A stretch of DNA of 64,000 bases from Candidatus Loosdrechtia aerotolerans (GTDB lineage Bacteria; Planctomycetota; Brocadiia; Brocadiales; Brocadiaceae): positions 1 to 64,000 of the forward strand of contig SOER01000005.1 of the NCBI GenBank assembly GCA_021646405.1, read 5' to 3'. Positions 37,785 through 47,508 of this stretch are shown here, piece after piece; within the stretch, counting starts at the first letter, position 1, and the number at the start of each line of letters is the position of its first letter. The translations under genes were made by a program, and so were the position numbers. The notes below the pieces were generated by a model. The model saw nothing but the letters and a program-made list of their open reading frames with translations. It was not told the origin of the DNA and ran no database searches.

Positions 37785-39173
37785 TCACCGGGACGGATGC
37801 AGAATACCTTCCTGTAATATCTTCCTTTTAAACAGTATGGACATAGCCTGTGCACTCCGCTCAGGCGAAGGATAAACAGGCAACATACGTTCTTCAAATA
37901 GTTGTTTCACCCTCAGGGTAAATGCCCCGCCAACGGTACAGATTACGGCAGGTTTTCCTGATGACCTCATGGTATCGGCTATAAGACCGACCACCTTTTC
38001 CGACATACCCTGGGGGGCCATAAGCGGTATAATGATAACAGCATCATATTCATCACTCTCAACCATGCAGGTATGCAGCGCAATACGATAATCCTCATCA
38101 GATGCACTCCCGGTTAAATCAACGGGATTATTGACGACATAAAATCCTGAGAATTGAGCTTTTAATTTCTCCCTTAACTGATCTGAGAGGGGAGGAATTT
38201 CCAGGCCATTTTCTGAACAGTGGTCAGCAACAATGACACCAAACCCGCCGCCGTTGGTAATAATCAGGACCCGGTTCCCCTTTGGCGGATTCTGCATGGA
38301 AAGGGCTTTCACACCGTCGATAAATTCCTCAAGACCATTTGCCTCGATAATGCCCGATTTCAGAAACGCAGCCTTATAGATTTCATATCTCCCTGCAATA
38401 GCGCCTGTATGAGACTTAGCAGCAGCTATACCGGCTGCACCTTTGCCAACCTTCAGTGCAATAATGGGTTTTTTCTTTGAGCAAGCCTTCGCTACCTCAA
38501 TAAACCTTCGCCCATGATCAACTGATTCCATATAGATAGCAATAACCTTTGTAGAGATATCATCCGACAAGAAAGGGAGAAAGGCAGACTCTCCCACATC
38601 AACTCTGTTCCCATAACTTATCATTTTGGATATCCCGAGTCCTTCCTGTGCCGCCAGGTCTAACAATGCAATAGCAAAAGCACCGCTTTGTGAAAGGATT
38701 GATAGTGAGCCTTTTTTGGGCTTGCTTACTCTTTCTCTGGGTAAAAATGAGGTGGTAAAATTGGTATAATTATCCAGAATACCCAGACAATTAGGCCCCA
38801 GGACCCGTATTGCATGTTCGCTGGCAGTTTGTTTTATCTTCTCTTCCATTTCCATACCTTCTGTACCCATTTCGCGAAAACCAGCACTGATGATTATCGA
38901 ATAGTGAACCTGTTTCCTGGCCTGCTGCTTTAGTATATCCAATACGGCCGGGGCAGGAACAGCGATAACCGTTAATGCTATTTTACCGGGAATATCAAGT
39001 ATCGAAGGAAAACACATCAGACCAAAAACACTTTTATATTTCGGATTTACCGGATATATGTTCCCTTTAAATCCCATATCAAGGAGATTTTTTATAATAA
39101 CGCCGGGTAAGCTCCCCGGTTTTTCTGTAGCCCCGACGATTGCGACCGAAGAAGGATTAAAAAAAGTTTCCAT
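37785..39173 (-). CDS. ADP-forming acyl-CoA synthetase, alpha subunit (CoA-binding/CoA-ligase part only)
   Basis: 462 residues. The Rossmann CoA-binding domain starts at SSVAIVGATEKPGSLPG. The ligase domains follow with ILSQSGAFA and the phosphohistidine segment AAKSHTGAIAGR. The protein ends where fused enzymes continue into the ATP-grasp (beta) part, so a separate beta subunit is needed for activity: acyl-CoA plus ADP and phosphate to free acid, ATP and CoA. No beta gene adjoins it. A fused paralogue lies at 47509-49602. It follows the O-antigen ligase/TPR gene by 3 bp. Confidence 0.9.
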   Translation of the reverse strand: METFFNPSSVAIVGATEKPGSLPGVIIKNLLDMGFKGNIYPVNPKYKSVFGLMCFPSILDIPGKIALTVIAVPAPAVLDILKQQARKQVHYSIIISAGFREMGTEGMEMEEKIKQTASEHAIRVLGPNCLGILDNYTNFTTSFLPRERVSKPKKGSLSILSQSGAFAIALLDLAAQEGLGISKMISYGNRVDVGESAFLPFLSDDISTKVIAIYMESVDHGRRFIEVAKACSKKKPIIALKVGKGAAGIAAAKSHTGAIAGRYEIYKAAFLKSGIIEANGLEEFIDGVKALSMQNPPKGNRVLIITNGGGFGVIVADHCSENGLEIPPLSDQLREKLKAQFSGFYVVNNPVDLTGSASDEDYRIALHTCMVESDEYDAVIIIPLMAPQGMSEKVVGLIADTMRSSGKPAVICTVGGAFTLRVKQLFEERMLPVYPSPERSAQAMSILFKRKILQEGILHPSR

Positions 39174-39176
39174 ATC

Positions 39177-41813
39177 CTAAAAACCTCTGTTTGTTTCTAA
39201 TGAAATCCGGGTGAGCAGGTCCTTAACTTCCTGATCGTTTGCATTTAACCCGGCGGCCTGATCCAGCACCTTCTTTGCAAGCCCGTATTGGTGTATGTTG
39301 TAATATGAAATACCAAGCATTTTGTATGCAACTGACGATTTGTTATCCATCCTGATAATGTACTCACATTCAGGAATGGCTTTTTCCCAGTTATTTGTTT
39401 TTATATATATCTGAGCAAGAAGTATCCGGATGTTCATAGAACGGTGGTCAGGATACGTTGTGTGAAACGCCTGAATGACCTGCACTGCATCGGTATACTT
39501 CCCCTGAATTGCCAATGAACTCGCAAGATTATGAACATACATCGGCTCTTCAGGATTTATTTCTCTTGCCTTTCTAAATCTACGAACCGCCTCCTCATGC
39601 ATCCCTTTTTTGTTCAGGATACACCCTAAGGTATTATAGTACCGCGGCTCTTCAGGATTACCTTCAATAGCTTTATTTAAGAAAAAGCAGGAATCGTCCA
39701 AATCGCCCTTTTGTAAAAAAAGGACATTTGATAAACGTTCTGCATACACTGGCGTATGAGGACGAAGCAGATATGCCTGATAGAATTCCTGAATTGCAGG
39801 GTCAATCTCCCCCTTTGTACTATATAAAGATGCGAGATTGCTATGAAAGGAAGCCTGAAAGGGATCCATTTTAATGGCTGTTTTGTAATATGCAATAGCC
39901 TTCTCCGTTGTGTCCTGGCCGGCATTCTCTGCCAGCATTTGATATACTATGCCCAGGTAAAAAAATCCCAGATAATGCTGTGGAATTAATTCCAGGGAAT
40001 TGCATACCTCTTCGTGTACTCTTTGTATCCATATCCCGTCTTTTGTTTTGAACGCCATTTGCAAATAAGCCCTGCAGAGTTCATCACGGTAAAATACTTC
40101 ATATGGGTTGAGAGAAATGGCATGTTTTATAAGAAACAAGCCCTTCTCCGTTGCAATACGTGAATCTTCTTTATCCCCGCGTCCCAGAACCTTTCTTCCG
40201 TACTCAAAGTATGCATCGGCTCTATAAACCCGTATGACAAACGTCAAGACAAATCCTATTGTTGTCAATATGATCCCGCAACAAACCCACTTATAAACGG
40301 AAGAGGATCCCGGAGTTTGATTATCATTACCCCATTCTCCCGGTCTTTCATTTTCCGGGACTTTATTCCTTATCAGGTGTTTATCTGCCTCATTGATTTT
40401 TCCAAGAGAAATACAAAGCCCTATCATCATCCAGAAAAGGGTTACGATCGGTGTATTTCCAAAACTAAATTCGTTTTGGATAAGATAACATACTATTCCG
40501 GCCAGGATCCCTGACATAAGCAATTTGTTTTCATTCCTTAATCTCCTGAAATTCCTGCCAACATGTATTCCAAAGGCCGTTAGCAACCATATATAGGTAC
40601 TTAACCCTAAAATACCCCGGGTAACGGCTGTATCGAGAATATCGTTATGAATTCTATCCTGTCTCGGGAATATAAAATCCCCGTCACTCTCCTGTGGCGA
40701 AAACACCTTTGCCAGAATCCTTTGATAAATAATCCCTATGGTATCCGGACCGATACCAAAAACAGGGTAATCCTGTATTATTTTTAACGCAGTCATATAT
40801 TGAAATATCCGGGAAAAGGATGAACCGGTAACGGATAGTTTTGTCGCAATCCATGGTCTTTGTATCGTTTGTACTGTGTCAGAGGCAGATAATTTACTCT
40901 GATTCTCTTCCCCGGGGGAACTCTCCGCAGTATTTACATCTGCACTAAAATGTCTGATAACCGATGTCTCATGTCTTATATTAAACAATATTCCAATGAT
41001 AATGCACGGGATAATCAAAACGATAAGTTTATACCTTTCCGTGAATTTTCTTTTTGAAATAAAAAAAAGGAGTGGAACCAGCCCGCCAAGAAGTGCTACA
41101 AAACAGGCACGGGTATTGGTAAGCCAAAAGGTAGTATAAATAATTAAAGATGCTACAAAGAAAATCCATACAGCATGGTAATTTTTTAAAGCAGATAATT
41201 CCTGGTATTCAAAAGGATTATTGAAAAACAGGACAACGGCTAATGGCAGAACCATAACAAGGTATGCCGAGAAAAAAACAGGGTTCCCAAAAGTAGAGAA
41301 TACCCGCCGGGCCTCAAAACTACTCCAGGTAAAAACATCGAATCCAAGATGCTGTGCAATCCCGTAACATGATGAGATAAAAGCACCGGCAATAATAGAT
41401 ACCAGAATAAGATATAATCTTCTTTTTGTAGTTACAAAATTCACTACGGTATAAAAGAGAAATAGGTAACATACGGTAGCCGTCAGACCTTCAAAACGTT
41501 TGTATGTACCAAAAAGGCTCATAAGGGGATTTATCGACAGCATCGAAGAGATGATAAAAACGAGTAAATAAGCAAGAATAGGTATATCGAGTGGAGTATG
41601 GACGAATGGAAAACGGGATGTAAAGGAAAGCGCAACTGACCATACGATTACAATAGCTATTGTCAATAAATAGAGGGCAGTTACCTTGCTCAGATCAAAG
41701 ACACTGTGCAGACGAATATCAAAGAAAAGAGGAACAATGATAACTGCAGCTATCAATAAACTTAGTACTAATTTATCGTAATGCAGGATTCTGTTTTTCA
41801 AAACATCTCTCAT
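39177..41813 (-). CDS. O-antigen ligase-like polymerase with C-terminal TPR repeats
   Basis: About 878 residues. Roughly a dozen membrane segments in the first 500 residues form a Wzy/WaaL-like (O-antigen ligase) domain; the conserved loop with IFQYMTALKIIQDYPVFGIGPDTIG is seen near 360-385. The C-terminal 300 residues are tetratricopeptide repeats (for example AIAYYKTAIKMDPF and AVRRFRKAREINPEEP). Such proteins join or polymerise surface sugars, while the TPRs bind partners. The ORF opens at 41855, but ATG 41813 (MRDVLKNRIL) after GAGAAG is preferred. It overlaps no gene and is followed by the synthetase alpha gene. Substrate unknown. Confidence 0.85.
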   Translation of the reverse strand: MRDVLKNRILHYDKLVLSLLIAAVIIVPLFFDIRLHSVFDLSKVTALYLLTIAIVIVWSVALSFTSRFPFVHTPLDIPILAYLLVFIISSMLSINPLMSLFGTYKRFEGLTATVCYLFLFYTVVNFVTTKRRLYLILVSIIAGAFISSCYGIAQHLGFDVFTWSSFEARRVFSTFGNPVFFSAYLVMVLPLAVVLFFNNPFEYQELSALKNYHAVWIFFVASLIIYTTFWLTNTRACFVALLGGLVPLLFFISKRKFTERYKLIVLIIPCIIIGILFNIRHETSVIRHFSADVNTAESSPGEENQSKLSASDTVQTIQRPWIATKLSVTGSSFSRIFQYMTALKIIQDYPVFGIGPDTIGIIYQRILAKVFSPQESDGDFIFPRQDRIHNDILDTAVTRGILGLSTYIWLLTAFGIHVGRNFRRLRNENKLLMSGILAGIVCYLIQNEFSFGNTPIVTLFWMMIGLCISLGKINEADKHLIRNKVPENERPGEWGNDNQTPGSSSVYKWVCCGIILTTIGFVLTFVIRVYRADAYFEYGRKVLGRGDKEDSRIATEKGLFLIKHAISLNPYEVFYRDELCRAYLQMAFKTKDGIWIQRVHEEVCNSLELIPQHYLGFFYLGIVYQMLAENAGQDTTEKAIAYYKTAIKMDPFQASFHSNLASLYSTKGEIDPAIQEFYQAYLLRPHTPVYAERLSNVLFLQKGDLDDSCFFLNKAIEGNPEEPRYYNTLGCILNKKGMHEEAVRRFRKAREINPEEPMYVHNLASSLAIQGKYTDAVQVIQAFHTTYPDHRSMNIRILLAQIYIKTNNWEKAIPECEYIIRMDNKSSVAYKMLGISYYNIHQYGLAKKVLDQAAGLNANDQEVKDLLTRISLETNRGF

Positions 41814-41941
41814 TGAATCTTCTCGTTCACAGCCTTCAGATATAAATACTATCATATTGGGTATCGCCGGAAGAGAATAAGAAGTTATGATCAGGACTTA
41901 TTCCATCATTTTCTCAGGGAGGACCGGATGAAAAAAACCCT

Positions 41942-43372
41942 TTAGTTACCGCACGAGATACGATAACCCTCCTTCTTTTTCTGCAATTGCACAGTAATTT
42001 CAGTTTTTCTCTGCTCAAATTCTTTTTTTCCGAGTAATGCAAGGGTATTGATTTTTCCGGCTTCAACACCCGGCTGGTCAAAGGTATTTACCTTATAAAA
42101 CTTACCTGCATATGCAGTTTGCAATTCGAATAAGTAGAATAACTGCCCTAAAGTAAAGGCTGAAAGCTCATCAAGGGTAATGGTACAATTCGGACGTTTC
42201 TGTTCTGTCAGGGCAAGGCGCGTACCTTCAAATTCTGTCTCTATAAGGTCATTCAATGAATGCCCCTGTAAATACTCCAGGCCACTCTCAACAGCATCCT
42301 CCTTGTTTATAATAGGAACAGTGTTGATAAATCGCTCTATTTTCCAGAATGTTATCACTTTATCATAGGGCCCTTCCATGTAAAGCTGCAGTTGTGAATG
42401 CTGATCCGTAACACCAATAGCCTTTACCGGTGTTGAACCTGTATGGATAATTTCTTTACTAACCGAAAATTTTTTACCCAGGCTCTCTGCCCAAAGTTGA
42501 CAAAACCAATCGGCAGCCCCCCTAAGAGCACTTGAGTAGGACATCATAATCAAAAGATTTTTATTCTTTCCCGCGTGACTTAAAAAATAGAGTGCTGCTC
42601 CCATTAAAGCAGGATTCTCCCAAATATTATCAGACTGACAAGCCTTATCTACCCATGCAGCCCCATCCAATAAAGCACCTATATCTACACCGCTCATTGC
42701 AGCAGAGAACAGACCAACCGGTGTTAGCACAGAATATCTTCCCCCTACTCCGGCAGGTATTGAGAAGGATTGAAAACCCTCACGTTCTGTAATAGCCCTT
42801 AACGTTCCCCTCTCACTATCTGTAATAGTAATAATATGGTCTTTGTAGCCATTGCCTAGCTTATTGCGTAAGAGCCTTATGAGAATAAGAAACTGGGACA
42901 TAGTCTCAACCGTCGTACCGGATTTTGTGGTAAAATTAAAAAGTGTCTCATGAGGTTTTATAATATCCAGAAGATGGGAAAACCCGTCCGGGTCGATGTT
43001 GTCGTGAATAAAAATACGGGGAAACCCATTTCTTTCCCGATCAGTCAGGAGGTTGTGGAAAGAATGATTGAGCGCTGTGTGGATAGCAATATTACCTAAT
43101 GCAGAACCCCCGATTCCCAGAACGACAAGGTTTTTAAATTTTTCCTTGATAAAATCCACTGTCTCAAGTATCTGCACCACAATATCCTGATTATACGGTA
43201 AATCAAGGAATGGTAATTTACCCTGAATACGTTCATCCTTTAACTCTTTTACATACTGGCTGGCAAGGGGCTCAAGGCCTTTTAACTCCTCTTCGGTTAT
43301 TCCGTGTTCCGGCCCGATACTATCTGCCATCATATTATGAAAATCAAGATGTACTGTCTTTTTATCTCCCAT
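41942..43372 (-). CDS. pgi: Glucose-6-phosphate isomerase
   Basis: 476 residues. It interconverts glucose 6-phosphate and fructose 6-phosphate. Sugar-isomerase segments are present: VVLGIGGSALGN, the phosphate loop FTTKSGTTVETMSQ, GGRYSVLTPVGL and the late helix with KINTLALLG. The length is nearer the shorter bacterial/archaeal-type enzymes than the 550-residue form. ATG 43372 follows GGGAGA. It begins 18 bp after the UDPGP-family gene and is probably translated from the same message, linking sugar phosphate supply with nucleotide-sugar synthesis. Confidence 0.93.
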   Translation of the reverse strand: MGDKKTVHLDFHNMMADSIGPEHGITEEELKGLEPLASQYVKELKDERIQGKLPFLDLPYNQDIVVQILETVDFIKEKFKNLVVLGIGGSALGNIAIHTALNHSFHNLLTDRERNGFPRIFIHDNIDPDGFSHLLDIIKPHETLFNFTTKSGTTVETMSQFLILIRLLRNKLGNGYKDHIITITDSERGTLRAITEREGFQSFSIPAGVGGRYSVLTPVGLFSAAMSGVDIGALLDGAAWVDKACQSDNIWENPALMGAALYFLSHAGKNKNLLIMMSYSSALRGAADWFCQLWAESLGKKFSVSKEIIHTGSTPVKAIGVTDQHSQLQLYMEGPYDKVITFWKIERFINTVPIINKEDAVESGLEYLQGHSLNDLIETEFEGTRLALTEQKRPNCTITLDELSAFTLGQLFYLFELQTAYAGKFYKVNTFDQPGVEAGKINTLALLGKKEFEQRKTEITVQLQKKKEGYRISCGN

Positions 43373-43390
43373 GCTGCTCTCCCATTTTAT

Positions 43391-44818
43391 CTACAAATGT
43401 AAAAGTCCGTCAAACTGAAACGTTTGCGGTATCTTCTTTCGTAGTTCCTCTTCATCTAATGCAAAGAAGGGACTAATCTCGATCAGACCAATAACATTAC
43501 CACGGGCATCTACCGGAATTGTTATTCCCGCATTATGCAGCCATCGCCCGAATAAGTTTATCATATCCTGTTTTGCCGTCTCAGGGGAATTCTCCCCCTC
43601 CATATTCTTTACCGGTGAGAATTCATCCTCACGCAGCGCCTCAACAATGGTTGCCTTTTCTACATGTTTGAGTATATCAAAGATAAAACTCTCATATTTT
43701 ATGGCATTGTTCTCTTCAGGGAGAACAAGATCGCCATGCTCATTCAGAAAAGGTACCTTCTTCCTGGCAATATGATAGGGAAGAGCATCCTCTCTCTGGT
43801 AGACCTTCTCAAGAAAATCAATATTCATAACATGGACCGCAATATTCCCGGCATGATATTTCAAGCCGCCGTTCTCGTCTCTTGCCTCCATATCCTCCTG
43901 ACTCAGTTCACTATATTCGACAATCTGCAATCGCCCGTCAATGTATCCCACAATACCTACCTTTTCCCCACCCTGCCGTTTCCTTACCACCTTTAATGAC
44001 ATCTCTGCCGCATTGCTTACATGATAGCCAAGAAACGCCGGATCAGCAATCTTAATCAGGACATTATCCACCTGATGATAAAAAAGAGAGCGAATCCCCC
44101 GTCTCTTCATATCCGCAAGGATTCCTTTTTCCTTTAATGCAATAAGGCTGCCTCCATGGCCGTTAGGACTCTTAATGATTGTAGAGCGGGAGTTCATCAG
44201 GAGCTTCCCCTCAAGACTGAGTACCGGAAGCATTCCTTGCATGAAAAAGCACAGGTGCCGGGGGTCGAGCCCGAAGAAATCATGGGATGCAAAAAACTCC
44301 TGTGTGGCTTTATTATTCGTCTCACTGGTCATGATGTACCAGGGGATTACCGTGCCGTAACGTTTCTGAAGCGCACAGATCTTCTCGGCATGAAGCTGAA
44401 ATATACTCTTTCCGCTAATCGGTGCAATGTGAAGAGTCCCCTTCGGCCCATTCCCTCCCAGCCGTGTCCCGTCCCCTCCTGCAACCGTAAGTACGGCAAT
44501 CTCCCCCCTTCTCAGGAATGATTCCCCTATGCGGTATATCCGCTCTGCTGACCTTCTCTCTTCCGGGGTAGCCGGAACGGAAATAACGTATGGCGGAGCC
44601 AGGGTGCCCCGGAAAGTGGATACGGGTTTTTGAAGATAGGTATGAAACAGTTTGTGGAGAAAAGGGAAGTCTATCGATGCTACCTGCCTTAAGAGGTTTT
44701 CCTTCTCAAAGGGTGATAGTGCATCCCACCACCGGAAGATATGCTGTTGCCCGGCCTCAAAGGCACTTCTTATCTGATCCCTGTAGTCCGGATATTCTTT
44801 TTCTAATTGTTCTCTCAT
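43391..44818 (-). CDS. UDPGP-family nucleotidyltransferase (UAP1/AGX-like UDP-sugar pyrophosphorylase)
   Basis: 475 residues. The nucleotide-binding loop LTVAGGDGTRLGGNGPKG and the segments FFMQGMLPVL, KSPNGHGGSLIAL and YHQVDNVLIKIADP match the eukaryote-type UDP-N-acetylglucosamine/UDP-glucose pyrophosphorylases. It would join UTP and a sugar 1-phosphate. This family is uncommon in typical bacteria and known in planctomycetes and relatives. Whether GlcNAc-1-P or Glc-1-P is used cannot be settled. It lies directly upstream of pgi. Confidence 0.88.
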   Translation of the reverse strand: MREQLEKEYPDYRDQIRSAFEAGQQHIFRWWDALSPFEKENLLRQVASIDFPFLHKLFHTYLQKPVSTFRGTLAPPYVISVPATPEERRSAERIYRIGESFLRRGEIAVLTVAGGDGTRLGGNGPKGTLHIAPISGKSIFQLHAEKICALQKRYGTVIPWYIMTSETNNKATQEFFASHDFFGLDPRHLCFFMQGMLPVLSLEGKLLMNSRSTIIKSPNGHGGSLIALKEKGILADMKRRGIRSLFYHQVDNVLIKIADPAFLGYHVSNAAEMSLKVVRKRQGGEKVGIVGYIDGRLQIVEYSELSQEDMEARDENGGLKYHAGNIAVHVMNIDFLEKVYQREDALPYHIARKKVPFLNEHGDLVLPEENNAIKYESFIFDILKHVEKATIVEALREDEFSPVKNMEGENSPETAKQDMINLFGRWLHNAGITIPVDARGNVIGLIEISPFFALDEEELRKKIPQTFQFDGLLHL

Positions 44819-45183
44819 TGTTTTTTAAGGAAGTTTGTTGAGAAGAGTTAGATTACAGAATAAATACACGTAAAATTTTCTACACTTCTCTGAGACAATA
44901 TTTTAAATTTTATTTATGTATTTTCCGTATTTGCAATTTAAGCGGGGTTTCTTAACCGATAGGTGCGTTGATTATATGTTAATCTTCTTTGCAGGGCAAG
45001 AATTTTATGGAATATTTATTGGGCAATTAGGGAGATTTTGGTGAACATCGTTAAGTCAAACCTCGGTTTATTCCTGAGTTAAGATTTAGTTTAACCCTTT
45101 TAAAAATTTAGACTTGAAATAAATCTTGAATAACAGTAACCTTAATAATCATAACTCTACTTAAGTAATTAAAAATAGAATTG
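44819..45183. other. Divergent intergenic region
   Basis: Lies between the UDPGP-family gene (minus) and the AsmA-like gene (plus), so promoters for both are expected. A weak TTGAAA at 45114 with a 17-nt spacer to TAACCT was noted. No gene or strong repeat seen. Confidence 0.35.
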
Positions 45184-47496
45184 ATGAAGAAGACATTATT
45201 CATTACAGCCATCACCCTTGGCCTCATACTCGGAATAATAATTGCGGCTGGATATAGTACTATCAAAAGGAAGACATCAGACGAAGCGATTAAGAACCGG
45301 CTGTTAAGCACATTAAGGGATTTTGGAGAGGCGGAGATTGATCATGCGCACATAGATTTTTTTGAGGGGATCACAATTGACAATCTTTCTTTTACCGGTA
45401 TATCCGAAAACGTACAGGGTAAGTCTATTAAAATCCCCAAGATTGTGCTAAAGCACGATCCCCGAAGTCTTTTAAAAGGTCAACTTAAAATTGATCACAC
45501 TACTATCATTTCACCGGAATTAACTATCGAGGAGCCTTCAGGCATATGGAATCTCTTAAATACCATAAAGACAAACTTCGATAAGCTAAAGATGCCACTC
45601 TATGCCGATGTGTTGCATAAAGGCATTACAATAAGAGATTTAAAGATCCGCATCAAAGAAAATAAGCAAAGAAACACTCCGGAGATTATATTATCCGGAA
45701 TAAATGTTACCTTTTTACCTTTTGCAGGATCTTTTCAAGACATTATAATCAAAGGAAAAATAAACGATGAATTTTTAGGAAATTACGTATTCTCCATGAA
45801 CCTGCACCCGCATATTCCCAGCTTAAATCTTGAGGTACACGCAAGGAATCTTATGGTAAACGAAACGGTCCTGAACCGGATTCCATTCGCTGGTGAAAAG
45901 CTGTGGAATAGTTACAGACCAGCGGGAAAGATCAATGTATCCTGTAATGCCAGTTTTAATAATCAAAACAATCAAGAAAGAATGGATTATAGTATCACTA
46001 TAGACCTTAACAGGCTCAAGGCCCTCTATAAAGATTGGCCATTTTTGATTCGTGACTTAACCGGCAGTGTAATACTGAATCCGGAAAAGCTCTATCTTAA
46101 GGATGTTGTAGGTTACCTTCAAAACGGGGATTATACATCTCAGGTTGAATTCAATGGAGAGTTTGGTTTCTCCAGTCCAAAAAAAACCTTTGTTATAACC
46201 ATTCCGAATTTATTCATAAACAAGGCATTTTTAGAAAAGATACCGAAGATTGGTGAGCAGGTATGGCCAAAAATACAGCCGACCGGTTTAGTGGATATCG
46301 CCTTTCAATATAATAAAGGAGAAGGACAGGAGAAAGGTACGTATTTCCTTGTTGTCGATAGTAAAGGCCTGGAGATTAAGCCTCAGGATTTTCCATACCC
46401 GATATCATACATGAATGGTCAATTCAAAATGGCAGACAATATACTTTTATTGAAAAATGCCAGTGGCTTTATCGCGTATGACAATCAGCCGGTTTTCGCT
46501 GAATTGAATGGCATTTATGATATAGAGAGTGGGAGAAGAATATTTAACATTCATGTACCAAATATATTTATTACAGAAGCATTGTTCCATGCATTACCTG
46601 ATAAAAGTACTGGCAATGGGGTGTGGAAAACGCTCAAACCCCGGGGAAGAGCCGAGGTAGTTGTTCACTATCAGGGTTTTCAGGACAAAAAGGATGATGC
46701 TTATTTCGTTGAAATCGATCTTAAAGATTGTGAAATCTTAATTACGAAACATAAAATTCCCGTCTGGGGCATAGAGGGCAGAATTGAGATTAATAAACAG
46801 AGGCTTGTAGGCAAACGCATTGATGCAAAATGTTACGGGGGGCGTTTGGAAGGGGATATATCAATCACCCTGAATGCAAATTCGCCCCGGTATAAGGGAG
46901 AACTCAGCATCGCGGAGATTCATATCGAAAAACTTGCACATACCATTATGAAGACAAAAAAACCATTGGCGGGAATACTTTCCGGGAAGATTAATTACCA
47001 GGGGGAAGGTACAGAGCTAAAAAATCTTTCTGCCCAGGGGAAGGTAAACGTAACGGAGGGTTATCTCTCTGACGTTCCTATCATTCTCAATATTTTCAAT
47101 TTTTTAAGCCTTAATCTGCCAAAGAAAGAAAGCTTTCGTGATGCACAGGTAAAGTTCATTGCAAACAAAGGAAAAATTCATATTCACGATGGTGCAATCT
47201 CGAGCGATACTATCGAACTGAACGGACGGGGAGACATCGATTTTGACGGACGGCTCCATTTATCTGTTGTTGCAGAATTCGACAGGAATTTTTTTTCTCA
47301 AATCCCCCTTGTAGGGAAAGTATATGATTTTATCGTTGGAGGCGTCCGGAGACAATTAACCATGGTAGAAGTGAAAGGTACTTTTTCAAAGCCAGAGATT
47401 CATTCGATACCTTTTAAACCCTTAACCCGTTCTATTAGAAATTTACTTGATCTGTTACCGCCGGATAAACGAAAAGATTCTCATCAATACAATTAA
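45184..47496 (+). CDS. AsmA-like envelope protein
   Basis: 770 residues. An N-terminal membrane helix (LFITAITLGLILGIIIAAGY) anchors a long periplasmic beta-rich region. Repeated sections with PRSLLKGQLKIDHTTI, TVDI-like short strands and the C-terminal SGKINYQGEGTELKNLSAQGKVNVTEG and GRGDIDFDGRLHLSV match AsmA/TamB/DUF3971 proteins, which move phospholipids between membranes. An in-frame TTG lies directly before ATG 45184; the ATG is preferred. It is followed within 12 bp by the fused acyl-CoA synthetase gene, a chance grouping or a loose operon. Assignment rests on fold-like patterns, not on catalytic residues. Confidence 0.8.
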   Translation: MKKTLFITAITLGLILGIIIAAGYSTIKRKTSDEAIKNRLLSTLRDFGEAEIDHAHIDFFEGITIDNLSFTGISENVQGKSIKIPKIVLKHDPRSLLKGQLKIDHTTIISPELTIEEPSGIWNLLNTIKTNFDKLKMPLYADVLHKGITIRDLKIRIKENKQRNTPEIILSGINVTFLPFAGSFQDIIIKGKINDEFLGNYVFSMNLHPHIPSLNLEVHARNLMVNETVLNRIPFAGEKLWNSYRPAGKINVSCNASFNNQNNQERMDYSITIDLNRLKALYKDWPFLIRDLTGSVILNPEKLYLKDVVGYLQNGDYTSQVEFNGEFGFSSPKKTFVITIPNLFINKAFLEKIPKIGEQVWPKIQPTGLVDIAFQYNKGEGQEKGTYFLVVDSKGLEIKPQDFPYPISYMNGQFKMADNILLLKNASGFIAYDNQPVFAELNGIYDIESGRRIFNIHVPNIFITEALFHALPDKSTGNGVWKTLKPRGRAEVVVHYQGFQDKKDDAYFVEIDLKDCEILITKHKIPVWGIEGRIEINKQRLVGKRIDAKCYGGRLEGDISITLNANSPRYKGELSIAEIHIEKLAHTIMKTKKPLAGILSGKINYQGEGTELKNLSAQGKVNVTEGYLSDVPIILNIFNFLSLNLPKKESFRDAQVKFIANKGKIHIHDGAISSDTIELNGRGDIDFDGRLHLSVVAEFDRNFFSQIPLVGKVYDFIVGGVRRQLTMVEVKGTFSKPEIHSIPFKPLTRSIRNLLDLLPPDKRKDSHQYN

Positions 47497-47508
47497 AGCA
47501 GGTACGCT